Assembly (NCBI GenBank): GCA_016194905.1
Contig: JACQAP010000005.1
Coordinates: 269,114 to 333,113 of the forward strand
DNA from: Betaproteobacteria bacterium
Lineage (GTDB): Bacteria > Pseudomonadota > Gammaproteobacteria > Burkholderiales > JACQAP01
Reading direction: 5' to 3'
Length of the DNA: 64,000 bases
Part shown: piece by piece, positions 43,810-53,015 of the stretch
How positions within the stretch are numbered: the first letter of the stretch is position 1
How the letters are laid out: every line of letters starts with the position of its first letter
Program-made: the position numbers and the translations under genes
The notes under the pieces: model-generated
What the model saw: only the letters and a program-made list of their open reading frames with translations
What the model was told of the DNA's origin: nothing
Databases searched by the model: none

Positions 43810-46145
43810 GGACGCTCCTCCCTGCAGAGCACGGTCCCCAAATGGGGAACAGGCTCTCCGTCTTGTGGGGTACGCACTTCAAAAGTGCAGCGCTGGCCGT
43901 TCCATTCGGCGTGGGCGCGGTTGCTAGCAGCGAGCCCGGTGAGATAGACCTCGCCATCCAGACCCACGGGGAAGCGGTCCGTCCGATCTTCGAGCTGCAC
44001 CTGCGCGCCGGGCGGTGGCGTCTTGCCGTCTTCCAGGACGAGGCGAAGCAGCGCGCCGTGTGCCGGCCGCACCGGGAAGGACACCACCAGGCCACTGCGG
44101 AAATAGGGCACGGCTTCGCGTTCTATTGCCCCGATCTCCGTATCCAGCGGCAGATCGGCCTGCTCGACGCGCAGGAGGTTTCGATCGTATGCCCGCAGCC
44201 GCGGCACCAGGACGCTGCCTTGCGCATCCGTGCGGGCCACGGGCTGGTTGTCTGCATACACCTGAACGCCAGCGTATTCACCCACGCGCACCAGGGCAAA
44301 GCTGTCGCTGAGAGGCCGCGTGAGAAACGCGCGGTCGTCGAGCAACGCGAGGCCGCCCGCCGCGCCCACGCGATACGCCATATCGCCCCGGCTGCTCGCC
44401 GCGTCGGCGGTGTAGGTCCCGATGGCGTTTTGCGCACTGACGCCGCCTTGCACCAGTTCGTCGGTTCCCGATCGTGCGAGTATCCGGTAGCCCATGCCTT
44501 CGCCGGCCGGGAGGTTGCGCTGCACCTGCACTGTGCCGTAGCCATGGCCCGCTTGACGCACGGCCCCTGCGCTCGCGCTCGTGCGCGCGTCGAGGGGCAT
44601 GGTGAAGGTCACCGCTAGCGCGTGCTCGGTACGGCGCACACCGTCAAAGCTCTCGATGCGGAACGCGGACACGAGCAGCGACCCGGGCCCTGCTCTCACC
44701 TGGTAACTCAGGGTGGCAAGATGCACGTCCGGACGGTCGCGGTGATGCTGATCGACATAGCCCAGGCCCACGGTGCCGTTGCCCGGCACGGGAAAGCCCA
44801 CGCGCGCTTCGCTTTGCCGTATGGGCGCCCGCAGCCCCGGCGGCATGCCGAGCTGGGCGAAGTCCGCGCTCGCTGCCTGCGTGCGCAGGTTCAGGCTGAA
44901 GCTTCGCGACTGGCGTTCGAACTCGGCCGCCGACAGCACACCGTTGCCGCGATCGCTGTGGCTGCCCGCAGTCGACAGAGTGAACACGCCGAGGCTGCCC
45001 CACAGGAAGGTGCCGCTCGCTCCTCCCGTTTGCTGGCTTCGCAGCAGCTCGGTGCTGAGCTCACCCGTAAGGCGCTCAGTCAGACCAGCGCGGTAGGCCG
45101 CAGCAGCGAGCGCCTGCCCGTAGTCGTTGCTCTCGACGCCGAAGTTGTTCCGCAGGAAGCCCGCCTGATACGCGAAATCCGTGAGCCCGGGCCGCAGCAA
45201 CCGGGGACTCGCGTAGTAACGCTCGCTGAGCACCTGTTCGCGCCCCAGGAGATCGCGCACCACCACCCGCAATTCGCCTTCTCCGGTAATGACCGGGAGA
45301 TTTGGCAGCGTGAACGGCCCGGGCGGCAGCGTTTCATGCGCGCGCAGGGCATCGTTGATGAAGAGATCGACAGTGGAGGGCAGCGCCGACTCCCCCGACA
45401 TGGCGGGAAGGGGAAAAGCGACGAAGCCCGGCCGCACGGCGAAATTGGTGGCCCATTGCACGCCGCCAAAGCGCACCGGGAGGCTCCACGCACCGGAGCG
45501 CGAAATTGCGTCGCCCGCGCGCAGACTGGCGAGAGCGCCGGGTTCATCGCGGGTCCAGGTGGTTTCGAGGCGAATCATGCGCGCACGCTCGTTGAGATCG
45601 CGTGCCAGCGCGGTGGCCGTGCCTACGCCAGCGCCGTTGAATGCACCCAGTTCGACGAGCCCGTCGAGATACGCCTGTTCCGCAATCCGCTGGGCAACGA
45701 AGTCGTAATTGAAAAATGCGCCCGGCGGCGACAAAGTGGGTGCAGACAGATTCGGGCCGGAAAAACGGCTCGTCGGCAGAAAGAGCTCGGCGGGCGCTTG
45801 GATCGTGAGTGTTTGTGAACTTGCATCCAACGCATGGACGACACCGGGCAGGGCGTCGAATGCGTAGTAAGGCTCGCCGCGATGCCACAGGGGAGCGACC
45901 GGCGGCAGTTTGAGTCGCCAGCCCTCGAAATCGCTGCCCTTCGCGAGCAAGCTGCCGTCCGCGCGCTGCAGCAGCAGCGTCACCGCCGGATCCTGGCGGT
46001 TGATGCTGACCGCAAGCCACAGTTCTTCGAAGGCCTCCGCCCGCACCGCCGCGACCGGCTCCGCGGCATGGGATTCCGCGACGCTTCCGAACCACGCGAC
46101 AACGATCAGGATGACGACCCTGTCAGTCGAGCGCAACATCGGCAT
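43806..46145 (-). CDS. Outer membrane usher protein (archaic chaperone-usher type)
   Basis: Usher of 779 residues, a 24-stranded barrel that assembles and exports pilus subunits. A signal peptide (to about residue 28) precedes an N-terminal domain with AFEELWLAVSINRQDPAVTL. The barrel, the plug region (TVQVQRNLPAGEGMGYRI) and C-terminal domains (VPRLRAYDRNLLRVEQADL, FPVGLDGEVYLTGL) follow. The N-terminal start overlaps the chaperone gene by 23 bases, and the end overlaps the SCPU subunit gene. Confidence 0.93.
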   Translation of the reverse strand: MPMLRSTDRVVILIVVAWFGSVAESHAAEPVAAVRAEAFEELWLAVSINRQDPAVTLLLQRADGSLLAKGSDFEGWRLKLPPVAPLWHRGEPYYAFDALPGVVHALDASSQTLTIQAPAELFLPTSRFSGPNLSAPTLSPPGAFFNYDFVAQRIAEQAYLDGLVELGAFNGAGVGTATALARDLNERARMIRLETTWTRDEPGALASLRAGDAISRSGAWSLPVRFGGVQWATNFAVRPGFVAFPLPAMSGESALPSTVDLFINDALRAHETLPPGPFTLPNLPVITGEGELRVVVRDLLGREQVLSERYYASPRLLRPGLTDFAYQAGFLRNNFGVESNDYGQALAAAAYRAGLTERLTGELSTELLRSQQTGGASGTFLWGSLGVFTLSTAGSHSDRGNGVLSAAEFERQSRSFSLNLRTQAASADFAQLGMPPGLRAPIRQSEARVGFPVPGNGTVGLGYVDQHHRDRPDVHLATLSYQVRAGPGSLLVSAFRIESFDGVRRTEHALAVTFTMPLDARTSASAGAVRQAGHGYGTVQVQRNLPAGEGMGYRILARSGTDELVQGGVSAQNAIGTYTADAASSRGDMAYRVGAAGGLALLDDRAFLTRPLSDSFALVRVGEYAGVQVYADNQPVARTDAQGSVLVPRLRAYDRNLLRVEQADLPLDTEIGAIEREAVPYFRSGLVVSFPVRPAHGALLRLVLEDGKTPPPGAQVQLEDRTDRFPVGLDGEVYLTGLAASNRAHAEWNGQRCTFEVRTPQDGEPVPHLGTVLCREERP

Positions 46146-46848
46146 GCACGTCGCCCGTATCCGTTTTCGCTCTCACACGCAGTGGCGCGCCCGCGGCCGG
46201 CATGCGTGAACCGACGAGCCGCCACCGCCACGAATGGCCGGGAAGCACGTAGGCGCCCGCCGCTTCCGCCACGGCCTGTGATCCGGCGATGATCTTCAGC
46301 TCGATAATTCTTGCGTGCGCGTTGCCCGTGTTTTGCGCGTGCAGCAGGATCGCGCCGGCGTCTTGTATCGCCCGCCAGCTTAGAAGAGGCGCGACCGGCG
46401 CTCGGGGCAGTACAAATACCGGAACGCCGACGCGTAGCGCGATGCGCACGCCCGTGCCGTGCGGCGCCACCGAATCAGGGATTTCCTGGAGGTAAAGCCG
46501 GTAGGCGAGTTCGCGTTCTGCGTCGATCGCTCGCCGCAGCCCTACGCGCACCGTCTGCGTCGCTCCCGGTGCGAGCGTGAAAATGGGCGGCGTCACGAGC
46601 AACTCGCGGGTGGCCGCGTAATGGTCGGTGGCGTTGACCTGCGTCCACGCCATGACCTGCAGATGGAGGCCGACGGGCTGCGTCCCCGCATTGCGCACGG
46701 TGAGCGCGGCGACGGGTTGCGCGGCGGAAAGCGTGAGGCGGACCGGATTGACCTCAAGCGAGGCCCCGGCCGCGCAAACGCTCCACAACACGCAGGCGCA
46801 ACCGATCCAGCCGGTGGCACGCGCCACCAGGCTCGACGGACGCGACAT
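46123..46848 (-). CDS. Periplasmic pilus assembly chaperone (PapD/CsuC-like)
   Basis: Chaperone of 241 residues with a signal peptide to about residue 29. The PapD-like N-terminal domain shows LEVNPVRLTLSAAQPVAALT and the subunit-binding edge TPPIFTLAPGATQTVRVGLR. The motif ERELAYRLYLQEIP matches the G1/F1 region of archaic pilus chaperones. It caps subunits and hands them to the usher encoded next. Its ATG overlaps the pilin stop by one base (TGATG). Confidence 0.92.
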   Translation of the reverse strand: MSRPSSLVARATGWIGCACVLWSVCAAGASLEVNPVRLTLSAAQPVAALTVRNAGTQPVGLHLQVMAWTQVNATDHYAATRELLVTPPIFTLAPGATQTVRVGLRRAIDAERELAYRLYLQEIPDSVAPHGTGVRIALRVGVPVFVLPRAPVAPLLSWRAIQDAGAILLHAQNTGNAHARIIELKIIAGSQAVAEAAGAYVLPGHSWRWRLVGSRMPAAGAPLRVRAKTDTGDVHADVALD

Positions 46849-47345
46849 CAGAAATTGATCGTAGCGGTGATGGTGTCGACGTAGTTGCCGGCCGGCACGT
46901 TCTGCCCGGCGGGAATCTTGCCGAACACCGTGTGCGGGATCGCGAGCCCCGTGCCTACGCCCGTGATCACGTCTATGGCCAGCGTATTGCCCAACACCAC
47001 CAGTCGGTCCGCAGCTTGATAGAGTGAATAATCCAGCGTTTCGGTTCCGCCCACGCGCGTCATCTTGCGGCTCGCGACGGTTCCGCCCGCGCCTATGCCG
47101 GCATCGAGCCCGATGGAATAGGGCACAGCCAACGTGCAGGTGGCGGTCACGACGTTAGTGCCGTTGGTGTTGTCCGTGGGCGACGAAGTCGTATAGATGC
47201 CGAAGTCGTGGTTGGCGGCCGAGATCGTGCAGCCCGCGGACACCGTCACGGTAACCTGGAAGGTGGTGGTGCTGGTCGCCGCGTGCACAGTGGCGATGGC
47301 GAACAACAGAATGCTGAGCAGAACGGATCGAAATGCTGTTTTCAT
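46848..47345 (-). CDS. SCPU-domain major pilin (CsuA/B-like)
   Basis: First gene of the chaperone-usher operon, 165 residues. The signal peptide MKTAFRSVLLSILLFAIATV continues to HAA. One SCPU domain follows with cysteines in SAGCTISAA and TATCTLAV, and the end VPAGNYVDTITATINF is the donor-strand-type C-terminus. The sequence is Thr/Ser/Asn-rich, as usual for shaft pilins. The 145-base gap upstream to the response regulator gene should hold the operon promoter. Confidence 0.9.
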   Translation of the reverse strand: MKTAFRSVLLSILLFAIATVHAATSTTTFQVTVTVSAGCTISAANHDFGIYTTSSPTDNTNGTNVVTATCTLAVPYSIGLDAGIGAGGTVASRKMTRVGGTETLDYSLYQAADRLVVLGNTLAIDVITGVGTGLAIPHTVFGKIPAGQNVPAGNYVDTITATINF

Positions 47346-47490
47346 GACCTCTCCTGGTTTTGTCTGATTGCTCAGACCGAAGCTGCGGCTTCCTTCACCT
47401 GCCTTGCCAGTCTTTGCGATTGCGGAGAGGAACGGTAGATGCCTGATGGCCCGGCGCCGTAGGGCCTCGGGACCATAGAGCCAGACGGCC

Positions 47491-48126
47491 CTAGGAGGGG
47501 AACGTAGCGCGCACGAAGCGGACCGCTGCCTCGGAACGGCGTGTGATTTTCAGCTTCTGGAAAATGTGACTGAGGTAATTCTTGATGGTCTTGGGCGAAA
47601 GCCCCATCGCCGAAGCAATCTCCTTGTTGGTCCTGCCCTCTGCCACCAATGCGAGCACGCAGCGCTCCTGCGCCGAGAGCCCGCTTTCGCCGACGTCGGC
47701 TGTGGATGTCATCTGTGTGCGCAGTCGCTCCAGGATATGCCGTCTGCTGACCGGATCCAGGACCGACAAGCCCTGCCCCGTCATCTTTACGGCCTGGATC
47801 AGGTTCTCACTGCCGATTTCTTTCGACAGGTAGCCATCGGCATTGGCGAAGACCGTGGCGAGCATGGCATCATCGTCCTCGAATGCGGTCAGGAACAGGA
47901 CCTTCGTCTCCGGACACGTGGCGCGCATCTCGCGACACGCGTCGACACCGCTGCCGTCGGGCAACCGGACGTCCATCAGCACCAGGTCGGGTTTCAGGCG
48001 CGTCGCCGCAGTGATCGCCTCCGACACGGTCGGGGCCTCTCCGGCGATTTCGATGTCGGCACCGGTGAGCACCGAACGCAGCCCGGCGCGCACGATCTCG
48101 TGGTCATCGACCAGCAGCACCCGCAT
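47491..48126 (-). CDS. NarL/FixJ-type response regulator
   Basis: Two-component response regulator of 211 residues. The receiver has Asp52 (LVLMDVRLPDG) as phosphorylation site, Thr in LFLTAFEDD, and Lys in YLSKEIG. The LuxR-type helix-turn-helix is LSAQERCVLALVAEGRTNKE followed by IASAMGLSPKTIKNYLSHIF. I chose the ATG at 48126, which has AAGGA 8 bases upstream directly after the kinase stop; an ATG at 48150 overlapping the kinase is also possible. It is the likely partner of the kinase upstream and may control the pilus operon downstream. Confidence 0.9.
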   Translation of the reverse strand: MRVLLVDDHEIVRAGLRSVLTGADIEIAGEAPTVSEAITAATRLKPDLVLMDVRLPDGSGVDACREMRATCPETKVLFLTAFEDDDAMLATVFANADGYLSKEIGSENLIQAVKMTGQGLSVLDPVSRRHILERLRTQMTSTADVGESGLSAQERCVLALVAEGRTNKEIASAMGLSPKTIKNYLSHIFQKLKITRRSEAAVRFVRATFPS

Positions 48127-48136
48127 CGGACGATCC

Positions 48137-49981
48137 TTAACGGAGGTCATGGATAGCGTTCTCTTTCGGGATATGCAGGATAATCGTCGTACCTTGGCCG
48201 GGCGAGGACACGGTCTCGAGTTGTTCCCCAATCTGTCGCGCGCGGCTTTGCATATTGCGCAATCCGCCGGCGTCTCGCCCTGCCGCACCGGGATCGAATC
48301 CCACCCCGTCGTCCCTGATTTCGAGACGGACGCCGGCATCCGTGCCGTGGAGTGACAACTCCGCATGCTTGGCCTGTGAATGCCGCACGGCGTTGCTCAA
48401 GGCCTCCCGCGCGATGTGCAGGACGTGCTCCGCCTGTTGCGGGGTCAGCCACGCGGCGGCCAAAGGATCCAACTTCAGCCGGAAACGCAGCGTGCTCATC
48501 GCGCTGATTGTTTCCACCAGCTTGGCGAGTTCGACACCCAACTCTGGTTTACTCAGAACCTGCGGTTCGGAACCCGAAATATAGTGGCGCACTTCCCGGA
48601 TCACGCCGTTCAGGCCGCCGATAGCTTGCGCCAAACGCGTTTCGGTGTCCTTCGGACTATCATGCAGCAGTCGCTGGCAAACCTCCAGTTGCATACCGAT
48701 AGCGTAAATCGCCTGAATGATATGGTCGTGCAAATCCCGGGACAGGTGCTCCCGCTCATCGAGTGCCTGGCGCAGCCGCCGCTCGCTCTTCTGCAACGCC
48801 TGCTCCGCGAGCTTGCGCTCGGTGATGTCCTGAGACACGGTGACCGTAAAACGCGGCTCGCCGGTGGCGTCCTTGATCAGCGACACCGTGTTGCGTACCC
48901 AGATCAGTCCGCCACTCCTGGTGCAATAGCGTTTTTCCACCTGGAAAAACTCTCTTTTGCCAGCGATGAGTTCCTCGCGTAAAACGTGGTTTTGAGGCAG
49001 ATCGTCAGGGTGGGTCAGGCTGAAAATGTTTTTACCTCGCAATTCCCCTTCCGAGTGACCGACCATGCGCTGGTAAGCGAGGTTCGCTTTCACGTACCGC
49101 CCCTCGGGATCGGCCATGTAAATGCCGGCAGGCGCCGAGTCGAACGTAACCCGCAACAATTCCGCGCGCTCACGCAAGGTTTGCTCCGCTTTCCCGCGCT
49201 CGGCGGTTTCTTCGACGAGCCGTGCGTTCGCTGCGGCGAGCTGCGCGCTCTCGCTCTCCGCGAGCTCGGCACGTACGCGGTCCGTGATGTCCTGCGTGAA
49301 GCACCGACTGTGGATGAAGCGCCCGTCCTCCTGGTAGCCATTGCACGAAATAAGCACGTGCCGTGTCGATCCGTCCTTGTGCCGCAGGCGTGCCGCACAA
49401 TCCTTGAGCGGCACATTTGCATTGAGCTTCGCGAGGATGTCCTCGGCCACTTCCCGGTCGACGTGGAAGTCGATGACGTTGCGGCCCACGTACCCTTCCC
49501 TGGCGTAGCCCAGCATGTCGAGCTCTTCCTGATTCACCCCCAGGATCGTCCCGTCTGGAGCGACCCAGTGGATGCCCACCGGCGCGTTTTCGACAAAGTC
49601 CGTCAGTTCGCGCTCCCGCCGGTGCAGGGTATCGATGGTCTTCCGATAGGCCGTACCGAAATACGCCAGAAACCAGAGGGTAAACAGAGTGATGGTGCGG
49701 TTCGTCAAATCCGTCCGCAGATGGCCCTCCGGAGACAGAAACAGTCCGACGACAGTAAGCGCGGCACCCGTTGCAGCCATGGCGAGCGCCTGGCGGGGAG
49801 TAGCCCACACCAAGGCAGCCCACAGGATCAGGACATAAAAAAAAGGGATTCCAAAGCCGAGGGGCGTGAAGCCGTCGATAGCGAACACTGTCGCAATCAG
49901 CAGCGCAACGAGCCATGCCTCCATCGACTGAAAGCCAGGCTTTGCAGGAAACGCCCTTCCAAAAACCGGTGTGTCGGTCAC
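48137..49981 (-). CDS. Membrane PAS-PAS sensor histidine kinase (HisKA_3/NarX-like)
   Basis: Sensor kinase of 614 residues. Three or four hydrophobic N-terminal helices (about 20-110) precede a PAS domain (RERELTDFVENAPVGIHWVA) and a second PAS domain (LLRVTFDSAPAGIYMADPEG) with PAC motifs. The phosphoacceptor histidine is in REHLSRDLHDHIIQAIYAIG, and the ATPase has NAVRHSQAKH and DDGVGFDP. I chose the GTG at 49981 because GGAGGGGG lies 6 bases upstream; a GTG at 50011 is also in frame. It likely phosphorylates the adjacent NarL-type regulator. Confidence 0.9.
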   Translation of the reverse strand: MTDTPVFGRAFPAKPGFQSMEAWLVALLIATVFAIDGFTPLGFGIPFFYVLILWAALVWATPRQALAMAATGAALTVVGLFLSPEGHLRTDLTNRTITLFTLWFLAYFGTAYRKTIDTLHRRERELTDFVENAPVGIHWVAPDGTILGVNQEELDMLGYAREGYVGRNVIDFHVDREVAEDILAKLNANVPLKDCAARLRHKDGSTRHVLISCNGYQEDGRFIHSRCFTQDITDRVRAELAESESAQLAAANARLVEETAERGKAEQTLRERAELLRVTFDSAPAGIYMADPEGRYVKANLAYQRMVGHSEGELRGKNIFSLTHPDDLPQNHVLREELIAGKREFFQVEKRYCTRSGGLIWVRNTVSLIKDATGEPRFTVTVSQDITERKLAEQALQKSERRLRQALDEREHLSRDLHDHIIQAIYAIGMQLEVCQRLLHDSPKDTETRLAQAIGGLNGVIREVRHYISGSEPQVLSKPELGVELAKLVETISAMSTLRFRLKLDPLAAAWLTPQQAEHVLHIAREALSNAVRHSQAKHAELSLHGTDAGVRLEIRDDGVGFDPGAAGRDAGGLRNMQSRARQIGEQLETVSSPGQGTTIILHIPKENAIHDLR

Positions 49982-50505
49982 AATGCGCCCCCTCCCCTTG
50001 TGCTGAAACACGCTTCCATACTAAGACAACAGCAATTGAGTATGCAATGCGGAAGCTGGCTGAATCGCGGCCGGACTGTCATGCACGAGACATCAGGTAT
50101 GTGACTTCATCTGCCCAAGCGGCGCGCCGATTCTGACTTGAATTCGACTATGAACTTGAGCGGCGCAAACTCGTACAAACGCTAATCGATATCGACGAGG
50201 CGCGGGTCGCGCCGCAGATTTCGCAGAGCCGGAGACCGACCCCGGCACCGGCGCCCAGATGAGGGAGGGGACGGCTCGCTCACGTGGCGTGTACCGCTCG
50301 AAATCTCGGTCCGCGTGATCGGGTGTTTCGGGAGATCCAGTTGTCCGCGAGGTTCTGGAAGATCGTTGTCTGGCAGGAGGGAGAGTGGAATTGTAAACGA
50401 CTCTCTGCGCCACTCCGAGCGTTCTTGAAGGCGCCATCCGCGCAAGCTCAAGCCGTGCGCGCCTACGCCGTTATTGGCAGTCGTAACCCTAGCCCGGGAC
50501 CAGCC
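49982..50505. other. Divergent intergenic region without a recognisable gene
   Basis: About 520 bases between the sensor kinase gene and the lipoprotein gene. Open frames here are short or read antisense to the lipoprotein gene and carry no motif. I see no tRNA, terminator or clear promoter. Confidence 0.4.
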
Positions 50506-50961
50506 ATGAATATCTTGAAAAGCGCCGCCGCCAGCTTCATCCTGATCGCACTCGCATCGGGCTGCAGCTCGACGCACCCCTTGATCGCAGACAAATCGGT
50601 CCTGGTCAGCCCGGGCCTGCATGTTTCCCATCAGGCGCTGGCGGGCGCCGCGATAGCCGGCGCTGTCGTCTGGTATGTCGTCGATCCGCTGGCGCCGACG
50701 TGGGGCATCGCACGCAGGAAACTTGCACAAGATCGTTATCGCATCGACCTTCGTCAGAAGCGATTCGCGGTCGGAGGCGATGGCGAAGCACGACAGGTAT
50801 TCCACCGCGCAGCGGAAACACTCGCGGAAGAAAACGGCTACTCCGGATACACCATCGTTTCCTACACCGAGGGACTCGAGTCCGGACCGCTGCTCGGCCA
50901 GCGCGTTTCACGCGGCGTCGTGCTGCTCACCCGGACGGAAGAAGCGGCGCGCGACCACTAA
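50506..50961 (+). CDS. Putative lipoprotein of unknown function
   Basis: Protein of 151 residues with a lipobox (ASGC, Cys20), then a hydrophobic segment (LAGAAIAGAVVWYVVDPLAP) that could be a second membrane contact. A C-terminal alpha/beta part follows (YRIDLRQKRFAVGGDGEARQ, SGYTIVSYTEGLESG). The pattern resembles small lipoproteins of betaproteobacteria with no known role. It stands alone. Confidence 0.75.
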   Translation: MNILKSAAASFILIALASGCSSTHPLIADKSVLVSPGLHVSHQALAGAAIAGAVVWYVVDPLAPTWGIARRKLAQDRYRIDLRQKRFAVGGDGEARQVFHRAAETLAEENGYSGYTIVSYTEGLESGPLLGQRVSRGVVLLTRTEEAARDH

Positions 50962-51059
50962 AAAAATACCCATCCGAAGGGCAGGAGGGTTATCCGTCTG
51001 GAATTCAGCGCAACTTCGGCCGCAGATCGACCAACCGTAATTCGAGTTGCTCTGGCGTC

Positions 51060-51320
51060 TCAGGCAGGGGCACACTGCATGGCAAGGACTTCGTCATACA
51101 TGGCATCCGGAGCGAACCCGATCCCGTTCGGCCACGTTACCGCGCCATTTTCTATCCGTGCCAGCGCGAAAACGGAATCGTCGGCAAGCGGCGCCAGAAC
51201 GCCGTCGAGCCGGTCCCTCGAAAGATCCACGATGCCGCAAAGTCCGTCGGCAAAAGCCACCTCCAGCCTACGGCCGGGAAGCACCCTCAATCTCGTTACA
51301 TTCCAAGGAACCATAGCCAT
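51060..51320 (-). CDS. DUF2442 family protein
   Basis: Protein of 86 residues. VTRLRVLPGRRLEVAFADGL, then CGIVDLSRDRLDGVLAPLAD and WPNGIGFAPDAMYDEVLA are the DUF2442 hallmarks. Such proteins are usually encoded directly after a DUF4160 protein and the pair is suspected to be a toxin-antitoxin or regulatory module. Here the ATG at 51320 overlaps the stop of a DUF4160 reading frame (TGATG) that is broken by a frameshift. Confidence 0.85.
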   Translation of the reverse strand: MAMVPWNVTRLRVLPGRRLEVAFADGLCGIVDLSRDRLDGVLAPLADDSVFALARIENGAVTWPNGIGFAPDAMYDEVLAMQCAPA

Positions 51321-51576
51321 CACTCCAAAGGTTGGATCGGCTTGGGCATTTGGTTCGCTCGGCACAAGCGCCAGTCTTCCCTAAGTTCTCCACGGTGCTC
51401 GGTTGCCCACTCCAGCGCAAGCGCCAGCGCACGCCGTGGCAAATTTCCTCTCAGCACTTCGTCTCGATCGCGATGATCGCCTCGAACTCTCCATAACGAG
51501 CGTGAAAATGCGCCGGCTCGTGTTCACGCCAGTACATGGTAATGACGATACCAAAGAAAACGCTGATTGTGGGCAT
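51320..51576 (-). pseudogene. DUF4160 gene broken by a one-base frameshift
   Basis: From the ATG at 51576 the frame reads MPTISVFFGIVITMYWREHE, then PAHFHARYGEFEAIIAIETKC and a TGA. The next frame continues the family exactly with LRGNLPRRALALALEWATEH, then RGELREDWRLCRANQMPKPI and QPLE up to a stop at 51320-51322. One missing base near GAGACGAAG|TGCTGA (about 51460) restores a normal DUF4160 protein of about 85 residues. It may be a true mutation or a sequencing error. Confidence 0.75.
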
Positions 51577-51652
51577 TTCGCGCGCCTCAGGTCCGACCCT
51601 TCATGTCATCGATTACATTGAGGATCGCCACGGAGTCGGACCGGGCGCCCCC

Positions 51653-52969
51653 TCAGACCAATCCCTTGAACGGCGAATAGCGTTCGCACCACGCTGCAGT
51701 TGCCAGAAGGTAGTTCTCTTCTTCCGCCGCGCCGATGAGTTGCAGTCCGAGCGGCATGACCTTCGGTCCCTTGCCCGTCGGAATCACGATGGCCGGAAGG
51801 CCAACCAGTGTCCAGATGCTGCAGAAGCGCGGATCGCCGGTGTTCTCGCGTGTGGCGGGCGCCTCCCCCGCGGCAGGCGGGGTCATGATCGCCGAATAAC
51901 CGCGGTCGAAGAATTCCGCCAGGCTTTGCTGCAACTGCGTGCGCACTTTCAACGCTTCGCGGTAATCCGCCTCGCGGATGTTCTCGCCTTCATCGAGCGC
52001 CTTGTTCAGGTAATCGGAAAATCCACCGCGCCAGATTTCCCGCGCTTTCTTCGCCAGCCGCGCAACTTCGTACAGCATGATGGTGCGATGGATCTTGTGC
52101 GCGCCATCGAATTCGCCGGCGATCTCCAGCACGTCTACCGACGCTCCCGCGTCGCGCAGGCGACCGATGTCCGCTTCGAACTGCATGCGCTGGTCGGGCT
52201 GCGCCAGATACCACACCGGGGAACGCACCGCGGCCAGCTTCGGCGCATTGCGCAAAGGCCTGACTTCCGGTGTGATCACCGTGCGTTGTGCTGTCAGGCT
52301 GGACACCAGGAAGGCCGCATCCGCCACTGAGCGCGCGAACACGCCGGGCTGATCCAAGGTCGGGGAGAACGGCATCGCGCCGCGCGCCGACATCTGACCG
52401 AAGCTGGGCTTGTAACCGACGATGCCGCAGAACGCGGCCGGCCGGATGACCGAACCGTTGGTTTGCGTACCGAGCGCACCCGCGACGAACCCCGCCGCGA
52501 CGGCCGCCGCTGATCCACTGGAGGAACCGCCCGGCGTGTGGGCGATATTCCAGGGATTTCGGGTTTTCGCCGGCACCATGAACGCGGCTTCGGTGGTCAC
52601 GGTCTTGCCGAACATGATTCCGCCCGCGGACTCCAGCCGGGCAACCACATCGGCCGTGACGTCCGGCACATAGCCGGCGTACGCACGACAACCCATCTCC
52701 GTGGGAATGCCCGCCGTATAGAACAGATCCTTGACCCCTATCGGCATGCCGTGCAACGGATGCGCGACCCGCATCGCACTGTCGGCCTTGTCCGCCCGGC
52801 CCGCCAACTCCAGTGCACGCGCGCGATCGAGCCATTGCCATGCCTGAACGTCTTTTTCCAGTGCATCGATGCGCGCAATCAAATCCCGCGTGTAGTCGGC
52901 ACTGGTCAACTTGCCGGAACGGATGCGCAGCGCGGCATCGCGCAATCCAAGTTTGTAGAGTTCTGTCAT
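51653..52969 (-). CDS. Amidase signature family enzyme
   Basis: GatA-like amidase of 438 residues. The Ser-cisSer-Lys triad is visible: Lys in GVKDLFYTAGIPTEMG, and the serines in TPGGSSSGSAAAVAAG and GTQTNGSVIRPAAFCGIVGY. The family hydrolyses small amides; no gatB or gatC is near, so a role in tRNA amidation is unlikely. It is on the same strand as, and 46 bases after, the D-2-hydroxyacid dehydrogenase, so the two may form an operon. Confidence 0.92.
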   Translation of the reverse strand: MTELYKLGLRDAALRIRSGKLTSADYTRDLIARIDALEKDVQAWQWLDRARALELAGRADKADSAMRVAHPLHGMPIGVKDLFYTAGIPTEMGCRAYAGYVPDVTADVVARLESAGGIMFGKTVTTEAAFMVPAKTRNPWNIAHTPGGSSSGSAAAVAAGFVAGALGTQTNGSVIRPAAFCGIVGYKPSFGQMSARGAMPFSPTLDQPGVFARSVADAAFLVSSLTAQRTVITPEVRPLRNAPKLAAVRSPVWYLAQPDQRMQFEADIGRLRDAGASVDVLEIAGEFDGAHKIHRTIMLYEVARLAKKAREIWRGGFSDYLNKALDEGENIREADYREALKVRTQLQQSLAEFFDRGYSAIMTPPAAGEAPATRENTGDPRFCSIWTLVGLPAIVIPTGKGPKVMPLGLQLIGAAEEENYLLATAAWCERYSPFKGLV

Positions 52970-53015
52970 TTGTCGGGTTCCCGAACGCAGCGCAACGCTG
53001 CGTTGAAAAGGTTGA

